The notes under the pieces were generated by a model that worked only from the letters and a program-made list of their open reading frames with translations, did no database searches and was not told where the DNA came from. The translations under genes and the position numbers were made by a program. From Cellulomonas citrea (GTDB lineage: Bacteria > Actinomycetota > Actinomycetes > Actinomycetales > Cellulomonadaceae), in assembly GCF_009829685.1 (NCBI RefSeq), contig NZ_VWSD01000009.1, forward strand, positions 1-40,689: a stretch of 40,689 nt of DNA. The letters are read 5' to 3'. Positions within the stretch are counted from its first letter, which is position 1, and each line of letters opens with the position of its first letter. Below, one piece after another: positions 24,901-31,701 of this stretch.

Positions 24901-26653
24901 TGGCGGGGTGCCACGACGTGCCGCCGTCGGTCGAGACCTCGACGCCCGCGACGGTGCCGCCGAGGTCGTAGGCCGAGCCGGTGAGGGTGACCGAGGCTCC
25001 GTTCGACTGCGCCGAACCAGCCCCCGGGGTCAGGATCGTGACGGTCGGACCCGTCGTGTCCGCCGTCTTGGTCGCGGCGACCAGACCCGACATCAGCGTC
25101 GTCGGCTGGGCCGACATGTCCGCGAGCAGGTTGACGGTCGCCTGCTGCATCCGGGAGTCGGCCGGTGCGCCGGCGCCGTCGTGCTCCTGGTCGAGCCCCC
25201 AGGCCCACTGGATGGACCCGGCGGAGAAGACCCGCGCACCGCTCGCCGCCTTGTAGAGCGTGATGTGGTGCGACGTCGTGCCCGGCGCCGTCACGAGGCC
25301 GTAGTCCTGCAGGTACTGCGGCACGGCACCGTTGGTCGTGGACATCCGGATGAGGCCTGCCGGTCGGAACCCGTTGTCCACGTCCTCGTCGGACTCGTAG
25401 CCCACCGTGTGGGGCGCGAGGGCGGCGGAGGTCCCGGCGGCCATCGAGGCGAGCGGGGTGTTGCGCCACAGCCGGAGCTTGCCCTCGGCCGCCGAGACCG
25501 TGACCGGCAGATCGGAGTCGTTGGACATGTACATCGTGCCGGTCAGCGCGTTCTCCGGGGTCCCGCCGCCGTTCGCGGGCGAGGCGAAACGCGGGTCGCG
25601 GAAGGTGCCCGTCCACTGCGCCGACGGGTCGATCTTGGCGTTGCTCCAGGTCTCCTTGTACGAGACGAGCGTGCGGTAGGCGGTGGACGCCCCGTCGATC
25701 GAGGGCTCGTAGCGGGTGCGCCAGTAGACCTCGTTGCCGCTGAAGAAGGCAAGGTTCACGCCGGCGTCGCGGGCCGCCTCGACGTTCGCCCGCTGCGCAC
25801 CGGACCAGTACTCGTCGTGCCCGACCGAGAGGAAGACCTTGTGGTTCTTCAGCAACGACCCGGCCCGGTCGGAGTCCACCCCGGCGATGTACGTCATGTC
25901 GTAGCCGTTGCGCTCGAGGAACCGCACCATCGCGAACTCGGAGCTGAAGTAGAAGTCCCGGCCTTCGATTCGGCCCCTGGTGACGACCGGCCGGTTGTAG
26001 CTGATCTTGTAGGCCCGCCCGTTGGCCGCCCCCTGGTAGAAGTCCGAGCCGCCGTAGGTGTTGTAGGCCTGCCAGGTCGGGTCGGACGTCTGGAACACCA
26101 CCTGCGAGGTGCTGGCGTCGTTGCGGACGACGAAGACGATATGACTGGCCTCACCCGTCGACGGGACCGTCAGCTTGGCGACGTACACACCCGAGACCGC
26201 CGTGGACGGCACCGCCCAGGTCGCCGACAGGCCCCAGTTGCCGCAGTCGGTGAGCTCGTTGGTCTGGTCCCAGATGCACTGCGGCTGCGCCTGCGGCAGC
26301 GTGGCCGACGGCGTCACCGAGGTGATGTACCGGGCGCCGAGGCCCTGGTAGTAACCGGTCCGGTAGATGTCGATCGTGTAGGCGGCGGCCGCGGTGTCGA
26401 TCTTGAAGCCGATGGAGCTGCCCGCGTTCACCGAGATGTCGGTCGAGAACCCCTGGATCGCGTCCGAACCGGCGCCGCTGATGTCCCAGACCGACGGGTC
26501 GGTCCCCGGCTTGGAGTTCTCGCACGCGATCGCGTTCCCACCGACGCAGGGGTCGGTGGCGGCGGACGCCGGCACGGCGGCGAGCGTCACGGGCAGTGCC
26601 AACGCGAGGCCGACCAGCGGGGCCACCCAGCGACGGCGCATCAGACGAGACAT
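21944..26653 (-). CDS. Giant secreted mosaic: DMFase-like domain, Ig-like domains and four DUF4082
   Basis: A 1569-residue exported protein. The signal peptide spans 1-31 (cleavage near ASA/AT). Residues about 50-520 form a domain like the C-terminal part of N,N-dimethylformamidase large subunit, with GHDEYW at 278-283 and GNEVYW at 306-311 at the places of that family's conserved motifs; the reaction here is unknown. An Ig-like domain follows at about 536-625. Then DUF4082 copies at about 628-784, 898-1051, 1158-1313 and 1414-1569 alternate with three SbsA/Big_5-type domains (about 788-888, 1051-1151, 1318-1408). Each DUF4082 has variants of GVRFYKG, GTLWS, GWQTAT and YVDVVF. ATG 26653 has GGAGG five bases upstream, so the longer frame to 26776 is rejected. 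It ends without a sortase motif or membrane anchor. Confidence 0.88.
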   Translation of the reverse strand: MSRLMRRRWVAPLVGLALALPVTLAAVPASAATDPCVGGNAIACENSKPGTDPSVWDISGAGSDAIQGFSTDISVNAGSSIGFKIDTAAAAYTIDIYRTGYYQGLGARYITSVTPSATLPQAQPQCIWDQTNELTDCGNWGLSATWAVPSTAVSGVYVAKLTVPSTGEASHIVFVVRNDASTSQVVFQTSDPTWQAYNTYGGSDFYQGAANGRAYKISYNRPVVTRGRIEGRDFYFSSEFAMVRFLERNGYDMTYIAGVDSDRAGSLLKNHKVFLSVGHDEYWSGAQRANVEAARDAGVNLAFFSGNEVYWRTRYEPSIDGASTAYRTLVSYKETWSNAKIDPSAQWTGTFRDPRFASPANGGGTPENALTGTMYMSNDSDLPVTVSAAEGKLRLWRNTPLASMAAGTSAALAPHTVGYESDEDVDNGFRPAGLIRMSTTNGAVPQYLQDYGLVTAPGTTSHHITLYKAASGARVFSAGSIQWAWGLDQEHDGAGAPADSRMQQATVNLLADMSAQPTTLMSGLVAATKTADTTGPTVTILTPGAGSAQSNGASVTLTGSAYDLGGTVAGVEVSTDGGTSWHPATGTTSWSYTYVQTGNGSTAVKVRATDDSANIGAVVSRSFTVSCPCTLFGSTVPPVASASDTSAVELGLKVVPSTSGYITGVRFYKGSGNTGTHTGTLWSAAGAKLATVTFSAETATGWQTATLAQAVPVTAGTTYVVSYTAPAGGYAVRADAFWYRAYTAAPLSVPGGFGSAASGVYGAPGGFPTSTYGSSNYYVDVVFNTVDTTPLVISSKTPLAGAGSVLTGSSLSAVFSKDVTASTVTFTLKTAAGASVAGTKTYDAASRTVTFTPSAALATSTSYTATLAATAVGGGAITGSPSWTFTTAAPDQVAGAQVVSLYNDSAVPGVLDVPDNDAVTLGTRFASSVDGTVTGVRFYKGPNNTGTHVGTLWSVATGAALATVTFTNETTTGWQTATFSQPVQITKNTEYVVSYRTTVGRYSATAGAFSGAGVQRDPLRTATDSGMYSYADGYPSTTTSTSYLVDVVFKRAATPLTVASQVPASGETAAPVGNPVSVTFSKAVTSAASLALRTAAGTSVAGATSLSSDGLTLTFTPTSALAASTSYTATASHLTATDGSTAADVSWSFTTTGSDGCPCSLFATGTPATASANDTGAVELGVSFTPNESGSITGVRFYKGAGNGGTHVGTLWSSNGTALRTVTFANESASGWQTATFSSPYEVTVGQTYVVSYLAPQGHYAVTANAFTADLTVGPLTVPAVGNGRYRYGASGGFPTSTWQQSNYFVDVVFVRGAPTPPTVVSTSPPAGATGVSTTASLSATLSKAPASGTPQLSVSSASGAVAGTSSYDAASLTVTFVPSTPMATGTSYTAAASLNGATLGSGSWSFTTSAPQASAVSFWSDTYTPANAAWNDTAAVQVGLRFTTSVPGQVTAIRFYKGAANTGVHTVKLWDGSQTLLASAASSAESASGWQTVQLASPVSVAPGQTYTVAYHSSTGHYAVDPNGLATALTAGPLTSLAPGGAYVYGTGFPGSSSSASYGVDLVFVPSS

Positions 26654-26771
26654 GGGATCCTCCAGCGCAGTGCCGACCCGGAGCGGCGCGCGGGCAGGCG
26701 CCGCTCGCACGAGTCGGTCGATATCGGACAATAGGGGAAGATCGGGCGCCGTCGAAGGTTGGTCCATCCCT

Positions 26772-26821
26772 TTCACCCGCCATGCCGCCCAGATGGCGGC
26801 ATGGCGTGGCGAACGGGTGAA
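26772..26821. promoter_or_regulatory. Divergent regulatory region with hairpin and paired GGGTGAA boxes
   Basis: Between the giant protein gene and the acetyltransferase gene, arms cgccatgccgcc (26778-26789) and ggcggcatggcg (26795-26806) are perfect complements around five bases. The box TTCACCCG (26772-26779) and its complement CGGGTGAA (26814-26821) flank the stem, so a GGGTGAA faces each of the divergent genes. Such symmetry suggests an operator region or a shared control site. Confidence 0.5.
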
Positions 26822-26855
26822 TCATCGGCCCCGTCACCGATCTGAGGAGCCGTGC

Positions 26856-27455
26856 ATGAGCCCCGCATCCGTCGCCCCCACCGCCGATGTCGACCCGGGC
26901 GCCCGGCTCGGTGACGGCACGAAGGTCTGGCACCTCGCTCAGGTCCGCGAGGACGCCACCGTCGGTGCCGAGTGCATCATCGGGCGCGGCGCGTACATCG
27001 GCCCCGGGGTGCGGGTCGGCGACCGGTGCAAGATCCAGAACTACGCCCTGGTCTACGAGCCGGCGGTGCTGGAGGACGGCGCCTTCGTCGGACCGGCCGT
27101 CGTGTTCACCAACGACTACTTCCCGCGGGCGGTGACCGTCGACGGGGCCCTCAAGTCGGCCGACGACTGGCACGCCGTCGGCGTCACGGTGCGCACCGGC
27201 GCCTCGATCGGGGCGCGCTCGGTCTGCGTCGCCCCCGTGACGATCGGGCGGTGGGCCCTCGTCGCCGCCGGGTCGGTGGTGACCCGCGACGTGCCCGACT
27301 TCGCCCTGGTGGCCGGGGTCCCGGCCCGTCGGGTGCGCTGGGTCGGGCGCGCGGGGGAACCCCTGGAGCAGGTCGACGCCGCGACCTGGCGCTGCCCGCG
27401 GACCGGCGAGACCTACCGCGAGACCGACGGCACGCTCGCGCTGCTCGACGCCTGA
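26856..27455 (+). CDS. WbpD-like UDP-sugar N-acetyltransferase
   Basis: A left-handed beta-helix acetyltransferase of 199 residues. GDRCKIQNYALVYE, GPAVVFTNDYFPRA and VPDFALVAGVPARRVRWVGR correspond point by point to conserved stretches of WbpD/WlbB, which acetylate the 3-amine of UDP-2-acetamido-3-amino-2,3-dideoxy-glucuronate. The substrate must be a related amino sugar; exact identity is inference. ATG 26856 has TGAGGAG nine bases upstream, and the frame before it is non-coding. A CxxxGE-type tail (CPRTGETYRETDG) follows the helix. It is divergent from the giant secreted protein and converges on the initiating transferase with 26 bases between stops. Confidence 0.9.
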   Translation: MSPASVAPTADVDPGARLGDGTKVWHLAQVREDATVGAECIIGRGAYIGPGVRVGDRCKIQNYALVYEPAVLEDGAFVGPAVVFTNDYFPRAVTVDGALKSADDWHAVGVTVRTGASIGARSVCVAPVTIGRWALVAAGSVVTRDVPDFALVAGVPARRVRWVGRAGEPLEQVDAATWRCPRTGETYRETDGTLALLDA

Positions 27456-27481
27456 CGGGGACGCCGCGCCGAGGACGAGGC

Positions 27482-29089
27482 TCAGTAGGCCCCTGAGCCG
27501 CCGATCACGGCACGCAGGGTCTTCCACACGATGAGCAGGTCGAGCGCGATCGACCAGTTGTCGACGTAGCGCAGGTCCAGCCGGATCGACTCGTCCCACG
27601 ACAGGTCCGACCGTCCGGAGACCTGCCACAGACCGGTGAGCCCGGGGCGCACGTGCAGCCGGCGCCACGTGGCGTCGCGGTAGCCGTCGACCTCGTCCGG
27701 CAGCGGCGGCCGGGGCCCCACGAGGGACATGTCACCGCGCAGGACGTTCCACAGCTGGGGAAGCTCGTCGAGCGACAGACGCCGCAGCACCCGTCCGACC
27801 GGGGTCACCCGCGGGTCGGCGCGCATCTTGAAGAGCACACCGTTGCCCTCGTCCTGGGCCGCGAGCGCGGCCTTGCGGGCCTCGGCGTCGACGTACATGC
27901 TGCGCAGCTTGAACATCCTGAACGGCACGCCGTCGATGCCCACCCGCTGCTGGACGAAGAACGGCGAGCCCTTGCTGGTGAGGGCCACCGCCACCGCGCA
28001 GACGGCGATGACCGGACCGGCGACCAGCAGCATCATCGCGGCGGTCAGCCGGTCGAACCACCACTTGGCCCACTGCCGACGACGCGGCGTCGCGACCTCG
28101 ACCTCGAGCAGCGACAGCCCGGCCGTGGGACGCATGCGCACCCGTGACCCCATGACCTCCACGAGCCCGGGGGCGACGACGAGACGGGTGCCCGTCTGCT
28201 CGAGCGCCCACGAGAGCCGGCGAAGACCGTCACCGGTGAGCGCGCCGCCGGTGACCACGACGACGTCGATCGACCAGTCGTGCACCACCTGCGGGATGTC
28301 GGCGATCGCACCGAGCGTGGGAACGTCGCGCACCGTCGGAGCGGTGTCGAGGGAGGGGACGCACGTGCCGACCACCCGGTAGCCGTGGTAGCTCGCGGTC
28401 TGCAGGTCATCGACCACCCGGCGCAGACCCGCACCGTCGCCGACGATGAGGGTGCGTGCCATCGCCTGCCCCTGCGCGCGCGCCCGGTGCAGGCCACGCC
28501 GGACCCCGTAGCGCCCGACCCCCACCCCGAGGGTGAGCAGGACGGCCGTCGTCGCGACGACGGACCTGGACATCGGCAGGCCGGCCCACTCGCTGACGAC
28601 CGCAGGGACCACCACGGCGGCCAGACCACCGCGCAGGACGGCCTGGAACTCGCCGGGGCCTGTCCCCAGGAAGTTGGTGTCGTAGCCACGGAACAGCGCC
28701 ATGCTGGCCAGGAAGGTGACGACCACACCGAGGGTCCACAGCATCCCGATCGCCGAGCCCGGTCGGGTCAGCCAGGCGATGGCGCCGACGACGACACCGG
28801 CGACCATGAGGTCGACGGCCACGACGCGGAGCACGTAGGCGCTCGCCTCGACCTGCCACCCTGCGTCGGGACGCTCGACGGCGCGCGGCGGCCGGTCCTC
28901 GAAGGGGCGGCTGCGGGCCCAGGACATCCGCGGGCCGGCGGAGGTGCCACGCCGGTCGAACCCGGTCGGCTCCGACGGCGTCTCCACCGGCTCGAGCACA
29001 GGCAGCTCGCCGGTGTCCGTGCGCGGCACCGAGGCGGACGCGCGGTCGACGGCGTCGACACCTCGGTCTGCATCGTCAAGGATCGTCAT
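27482..29089 (-). CDS. Initiating polyprenyl-phosphate sugar phosphotransferase (WbaP/CpsE type)
   Basis: A 535-residue membrane enzyme that transfers a sugar-1-phosphate from a UDP-sugar to undecaprenyl phosphate, the first step of repeat-unit synthesis. About 80 polar residues precede four membrane helices (about 88-200), then a CoA-binding-like Rossmann region (ARTLIVGDGAGLRRVVDDLQ), a further helix near 350-370, and the catalytic sugar-transferase domain with RMFKLRSMYVDAE, LDELPQLWNVLRGDMSLVGP and RPGLTGLWQVSGRSDLSWDE. All these are hallmarks of the family. It is transcribed alone, away from the pth end. A GGGTGAA motif lies about 80 bases before ATG 29089. Confidence 0.93.
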   Translation of the reverse strand: MTILDDADRGVDAVDRASASVPRTDTGELPVLEPVETPSEPTGFDRRGTSAGPRMSWARSRPFEDRPPRAVERPDAGWQVEASAYVLRVVAVDLMVAGVVVGAIAWLTRPGSAIGMLWTLGVVVTFLASMALFRGYDTNFLGTGPGEFQAVLRGGLAAVVVPAVVSEWAGLPMSRSVVATTAVLLTLGVGVGRYGVRRGLHRARAQGQAMARTLIVGDGAGLRRVVDDLQTASYHGYRVVGTCVPSLDTAPTVRDVPTLGAIADIPQVVHDWSIDVVVVTGGALTGDGLRRLSWALEQTGTRLVVAPGLVEVMGSRVRMRPTAGLSLLEVEVATPRRRQWAKWWFDRLTAAMMLLVAGPVIAVCAVAVALTSKGSPFFVQQRVGIDGVPFRMFKLRSMYVDAEARKAALAAQDEGNGVLFKMRADPRVTPVGRVLRRLSLDELPQLWNVLRGDMSLVGPRPPLPDEVDGYRDATWRRLHVRPGLTGLWQVSGRSDLSWDESIRLDLRYVDNWSIALDLLIVWKTLRAVIGGSGAY

Positions 29090-29166
29090 GGTCCCGTTCC
29101 GTCTCGGTCGGCTCGCCTGGCGAGGCTAGGCGAACCTGTGAACCATTTCGCCCCCACATGCCCGAA

Positions 29167-29173
29167 TTCACCC
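29167..29173 (-). promoter_or_regulatory. GGGTGAA motif upstream of initiating transferase
   Basis: On the minus strand GACGAATGGGTGAAT lies about 75-90 bases before the transferase start. It differs at only two of 15 bases from GGCGAACGGGTGAAT, found 34 bases before the acetyltransferase gene at 26856, in the same orientation to the gene. It may be a shared operator or promoter element. Confidence 0.4.
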
Positions 29174-29195
29174 ATTCGTCACCGAGGTGGCGCAG

Positions 29196-29813
29196 TCACG
29201 ACGGCGCGTGGAACTCCTGCTGGGCCGGCTCCAGCCCCTGGGTGACGATCGCCTCGACGGCGTCGGCCGCCCGGTCGAGCAGCCAGCCGAGGTCCGCGCG
29301 CTCGGCCGAGGTGAAGTCCTTGAGCACGAAGTCGGCCGGGTCCTGGCGCCCCGGCGGGCGTCCGATGCCGACCCGGACCCGCAGGTAGTCCTTGGTGCCG
29401 AGCGCGCGCGTGATGTCGCGCAGACCGTTGTGGCCACCCTCGCCCCCACCGCGCTTGAGCCGCACCGTGGCGAACGGCAGGTCCAGCTCGTCGTGCACGA
29501 CGAGCACCTGCGCGACGTCGACCCCGTGGTAGCGGGCGAGCGCACCGACCGGACCGCCGGAGACGTTCATGTAGGTGGTCGGCCGCACGAGCAGCGCGCG
29601 AGGTCCGGGGGCGCCGCCCGGGAGAACCCCGAGCCGCACGTCGGCCGTGAGCGCCTGCGGCCGCCGGCCCAGCGGGCCCGAGGCGCCGGCGAACGACTGC
29701 CCGCACCGGCGCGCCAGCTCGTCGAGCACCATCGCCCCGACGTTGTGCCGGTTGCCGGCGTACTGCGGACCGGGGTTGCCCAGGCCCACGACGAGCCACG
29801 GACCCTGCGCCAC
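29196..29813 (-). CDS. pth: Peptidyl-tRNA hydrolase
   Basis: A cytoplasmic enzyme of 205 residues that releases peptides from prematurely dropped peptidyl-tRNA. The signature GLGNPGPQYAGNRHNVG holds Asn13 and the catalytic His23; Asn83 in TTYMNVSG and Asp108 in VVHDELDLP complete the active site, and KRGGGEGGHNGLRD is conserved. Length is usual for the family. GTG 29813 is chosen because GGAGG lies four bases before it; the frame to 30002 would run into rplY. It lies downstream of rplY with a hairpin between them. Confidence 0.96.
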   Translation of the reverse strand: MAQGPWLVVGLGNPGPQYAGNRHNVGAMVLDELARRCGQSFAGASGPLGRRPQALTADVRLGVLPGGAPGPRALLVRPTTYMNVSGGPVGALARYHGVDVAQVLVVHDELDLPFATVRLKRGGGEGGHNGLRDITRALGTKDYLRVRVGIGRPPGRQDPADFVLKDFTSAERADLGWLLDRAADAVEAIVTQGLEPAQQEFHAPS

Positions 29814-29830
29814 GAGACCTCCTTCAGACG

Positions 29831-29861
29831 CCGACACCCGGCCACGTGGGCCGGGTGTCGG
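29831..29861 (-). terminator. Hairpin between rplY and pth
   Basis: Arms ccgacacccggcc and ggccgggtgtcgg (13 bases each) are perfectly complementary around five bases. The stem sits 20 bases past the rplY stop and just before the pth ribosome site, so it probably ends or attenuates rplY transcription before pth. Confidence 0.7.
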
Positions 29862-29880
29862 GTCGGACGAGCAGAGCCGA

Positions 29881-30480
29881 TCAGGCCTCGGTGGCAGCGG
29901 CCGCGGCGGCCTCGGCCTCGTCGGCGGCCCGGTCGGCGGCCGAGACGGTCGGGACCGAGACGGTGAGCACGACGTGCTCGGCCTCGGTGATGAGGGTCGC
30001 ACCGGCCGGCAGCGTGACGTCGCCGGCGTGGATGACGGCGCCCTCCTCGAGGCCCTCGATCGAGATCTCGACGTGCGACGGCAGGTTGGTCGCCTCGGCC
30101 TCGAGCTGCAGCTGCTGGGTCTCGACGACGTGGATGGTGCCGGGGGCCGACTCGCCGATGATGTGCACCGGGACGTCGACCTGGATCTTCTCGCCGCGCT
30201 TCACGATGAGCAGGTCGATGTGCTCGATGATCTGGCGGACCGGCTCGATCTGCACGTCCTTGGCGACGGCCAGGATCTTCTTGCCGTCGAGCGCGACCTC
30301 GAACAGGGCGTTGGTCTGCTTGAGCGCGAGCATCGTCTCGTGGCCCGGCAGCGAGACGTGCAGCGGGTCGCTGCCGTGGCCGTACAGCACGGCGGGGATC
30401 TGGTCCGCGCGGCGCAGCCGACGGGCGGCGCCCTTGCCGAACTCGGAACGGGCGGTGGCGGTCAGGACGGTCTCGGCCAT
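29881..30480 (-). CDS. rplY: 50S ribosomal protein L25/general stress protein Ctc
   Basis: A 199-residue 5S-rRNA-binding ribosomal protein of the long (TL5/Ctc) form. The N-terminal L25 domain (about 1-93) has RSEFGKGAARRLRRADQIPA and VLYGHG; the C-terminal beta domain (about 95-185) has VPVHIIGESAPG and EGAVIHAGDVTLPAG. The tail is the usual acidic, Ala-Glu-rich stretch. AAGGAG lies six bases before ATG 30480. The gene has a leader of about 130-140 bases and keeps the common actinobacterial order after prs. Confidence 0.96.
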   Translation of the reverse strand: MAETVLTATARSEFGKGAARRLRRADQIPAVLYGHGSDPLHVSLPGHETMLALKQTNALFEVALDGKKILAVAKDVQIEPVRQIIEHIDLLIVKRGEKIQVDVPVHIIGESAPGTIHVVETQQLQLEAEATNLPSHVEISIEGLEEGAVIHAGDVTLPAGATLITEAEHVVLTVSVPTVSAADRAADEAEAAAAAATEA

Positions 30481-30717
30481 GACGACTCCTTGTGGGGGCG
30501 AGTGTGATCGGTCCGGCCTCGACGCGGGACGCGAGACGGCGCACGCGGAGGCACCGCCCAGTCGATCACGGAGGGTTCGGGCCGTCAGGCCCGTCCCGCC
30601 TCCCTCGCCGAGGCAACCTGACGATCCTACCGGACGAGCGCACCGCTCCCCACCTGCGAGTCCCCGCCTGCGGGGTCGAGCACGGGACCTGACCGGTGCG
30701 CCAGGCTGCCGCTGGGG
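30481..30717 (-). promoter_or_regulatory. rplY promoter and leader; end of prs transcript
   Basis: On the minus strand TAGGAT (30624-30629) is a good -10 for rplY, with no clear -35. The resulting leader of about 135 bases holds a stem with arms cgggcc and ggcccg around four bases (30578-30593). Nearer prs, CCCCG-CAGG-CGGGG (30662-30675) may end the glmU-prs transcript. Confidence 0.45.
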
Positions 30718-31701
30718 TCAGGCGTTGCCCTCGAACAGCGAGGTCACCGAGCCGTCGTCGAAGACCTCGCGGATGGCCCGGGCGATGATCGGGGCGATCG
30801 ACAGCACGGTGAGACCGTCGAAACGGTGCTCCTCCGGGATCGGCAGCGTGTCGGTGATGACGATCTCGCGGGCACCGGACTGCTGCAGCCGCTCGCACGC
30901 CGGGTCGGACAGCACCCCGTGCGTCGCGGCGACGATGACGTCCTTGGCGCCCGCGGCCAGGACCACCCGCACCGCCTCGCTGATGGTGCCGGCTGTGTCG
31001 ATGAGGTCGTCGACCAGCACGCAGGTCTTGCCCTCGACGTCACCGACGACGCGGTTCGCGACGGCCTTGTTCGGGGTGCGGATGTCCCGGGTCTTGTGCA
31101 CGAAGGCCAGCGGGCCCCCGCCGAGCTTGGCGGCCCACTGCTCGGCCACCCGGATGCGACCGGCGTCGGGCGAGACCACCGTGACGTTCTGCGTGTCGAC
31201 GCGGGTGCGCACGTACTCCACGAGGACCGGCTGGGCCCACAGGTGGTCGACCGGCCCGTCGAAGAAGCCCTGGATCTGGGCGGCGTGCAGGTCCACGCTC
31301 ATGATCCGGTCCGCACCGGCGGTCTTGAACAGGTCGCACATGAGGCGGGCCGAGATCGGCTCCCGGCCACGGTGCTTCTTGTCCTGCCGGGCGTAGCCGA
31401 AGAACGGGGCGACCACCGTGATCGTCTTGACCGAGGCCCGCTTGAGGGCGTCGACCATGAGCAGCTGCTCCATGATCCACTGGTTGATCGGCGAGGCGTG
31501 CGACTGCAGCACGAAGGCGTCCGACCCGCGCACCGACTCGGCGAACCGGGTGTAGATCTCGCCGTTGGCGAAGTCGTAGGCCGTCGTCGGGACCAGCTGG
31601 ATGCCCAGGTGGTCGGCGACGTCCTCGGCCAGCTCGGGGTGCGCGCGCCCCGAGACCAGCACCAGCCGCTTCTCGCTGTCGACCGTGACAAGACCGGTCA
31701 T
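30718..31701 (-). CDS. prs: Ribose-phosphate pyrophosphokinase (PRPP synthase)
   Basis: A cytoplasmic class I PRPP synthase of 327 residues that makes phosphoribosyl pyrophosphate from ribose 5-phosphate and ATP for nucleotide, His and Trp synthesis and, in actinobacteria, for decaprenylphosphoryl arabinose. The flexible-loop motif RQDKKHRGREPISA is at 105-118, VDLHAAQIQGFFDGP at 136-150, and the PRPP-binding DDLIDTAGT at 231-239. ATG 31701 overlaps the glmU stop by four bases, so the two are translated together. Confidence 0.97.
   Translation of the reverse strand: MTGLVTVDSEKRLVLVSGRAHPELAEDVADHLGIQLVPTTAYDFANGEIYTRFAESVRGSDAFVLQSHASPINQWIMEQLLMVDALKRASVKTITVVAPFFGYARQDKKHRGREPISARLMCDLFKTAGADRIMSVDLHAAQIQGFFDGPVDHLWAQPVLVEYVRTRVDTQNVTVVSPDAGRIRVAEQWAAKLGGGPLAFVHKTRDIRTPNKAVANRVVGDVEGKTCVLVDDLIDTAGTISEAVRVVLAAGAKDVIVAATHGVLSDPACERLQQSGAREIVITDTLPIPEEHRFDGLTVLSIAPIIARAIREVFDDGSVTSLFEGNA

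Noticed and set aside
22877-26734. A 1285-codon open frame on the plus strand opposite the giant secreted-protein gene
   Set aside because: It is a shadow of the strongly biased third codon positions of the real minus-strand gene. Its translation is Arg/Gly/Val-rich with no domain, while the minus strand has a signal peptide, ribosome site and recognisable domains.
26654-26776. Upstream extension of the giant secreted protein by 41 residues
   Set aside because: It would bury the signal peptide inside the protein, and ATG 26653 has a perfect GGAGG site.
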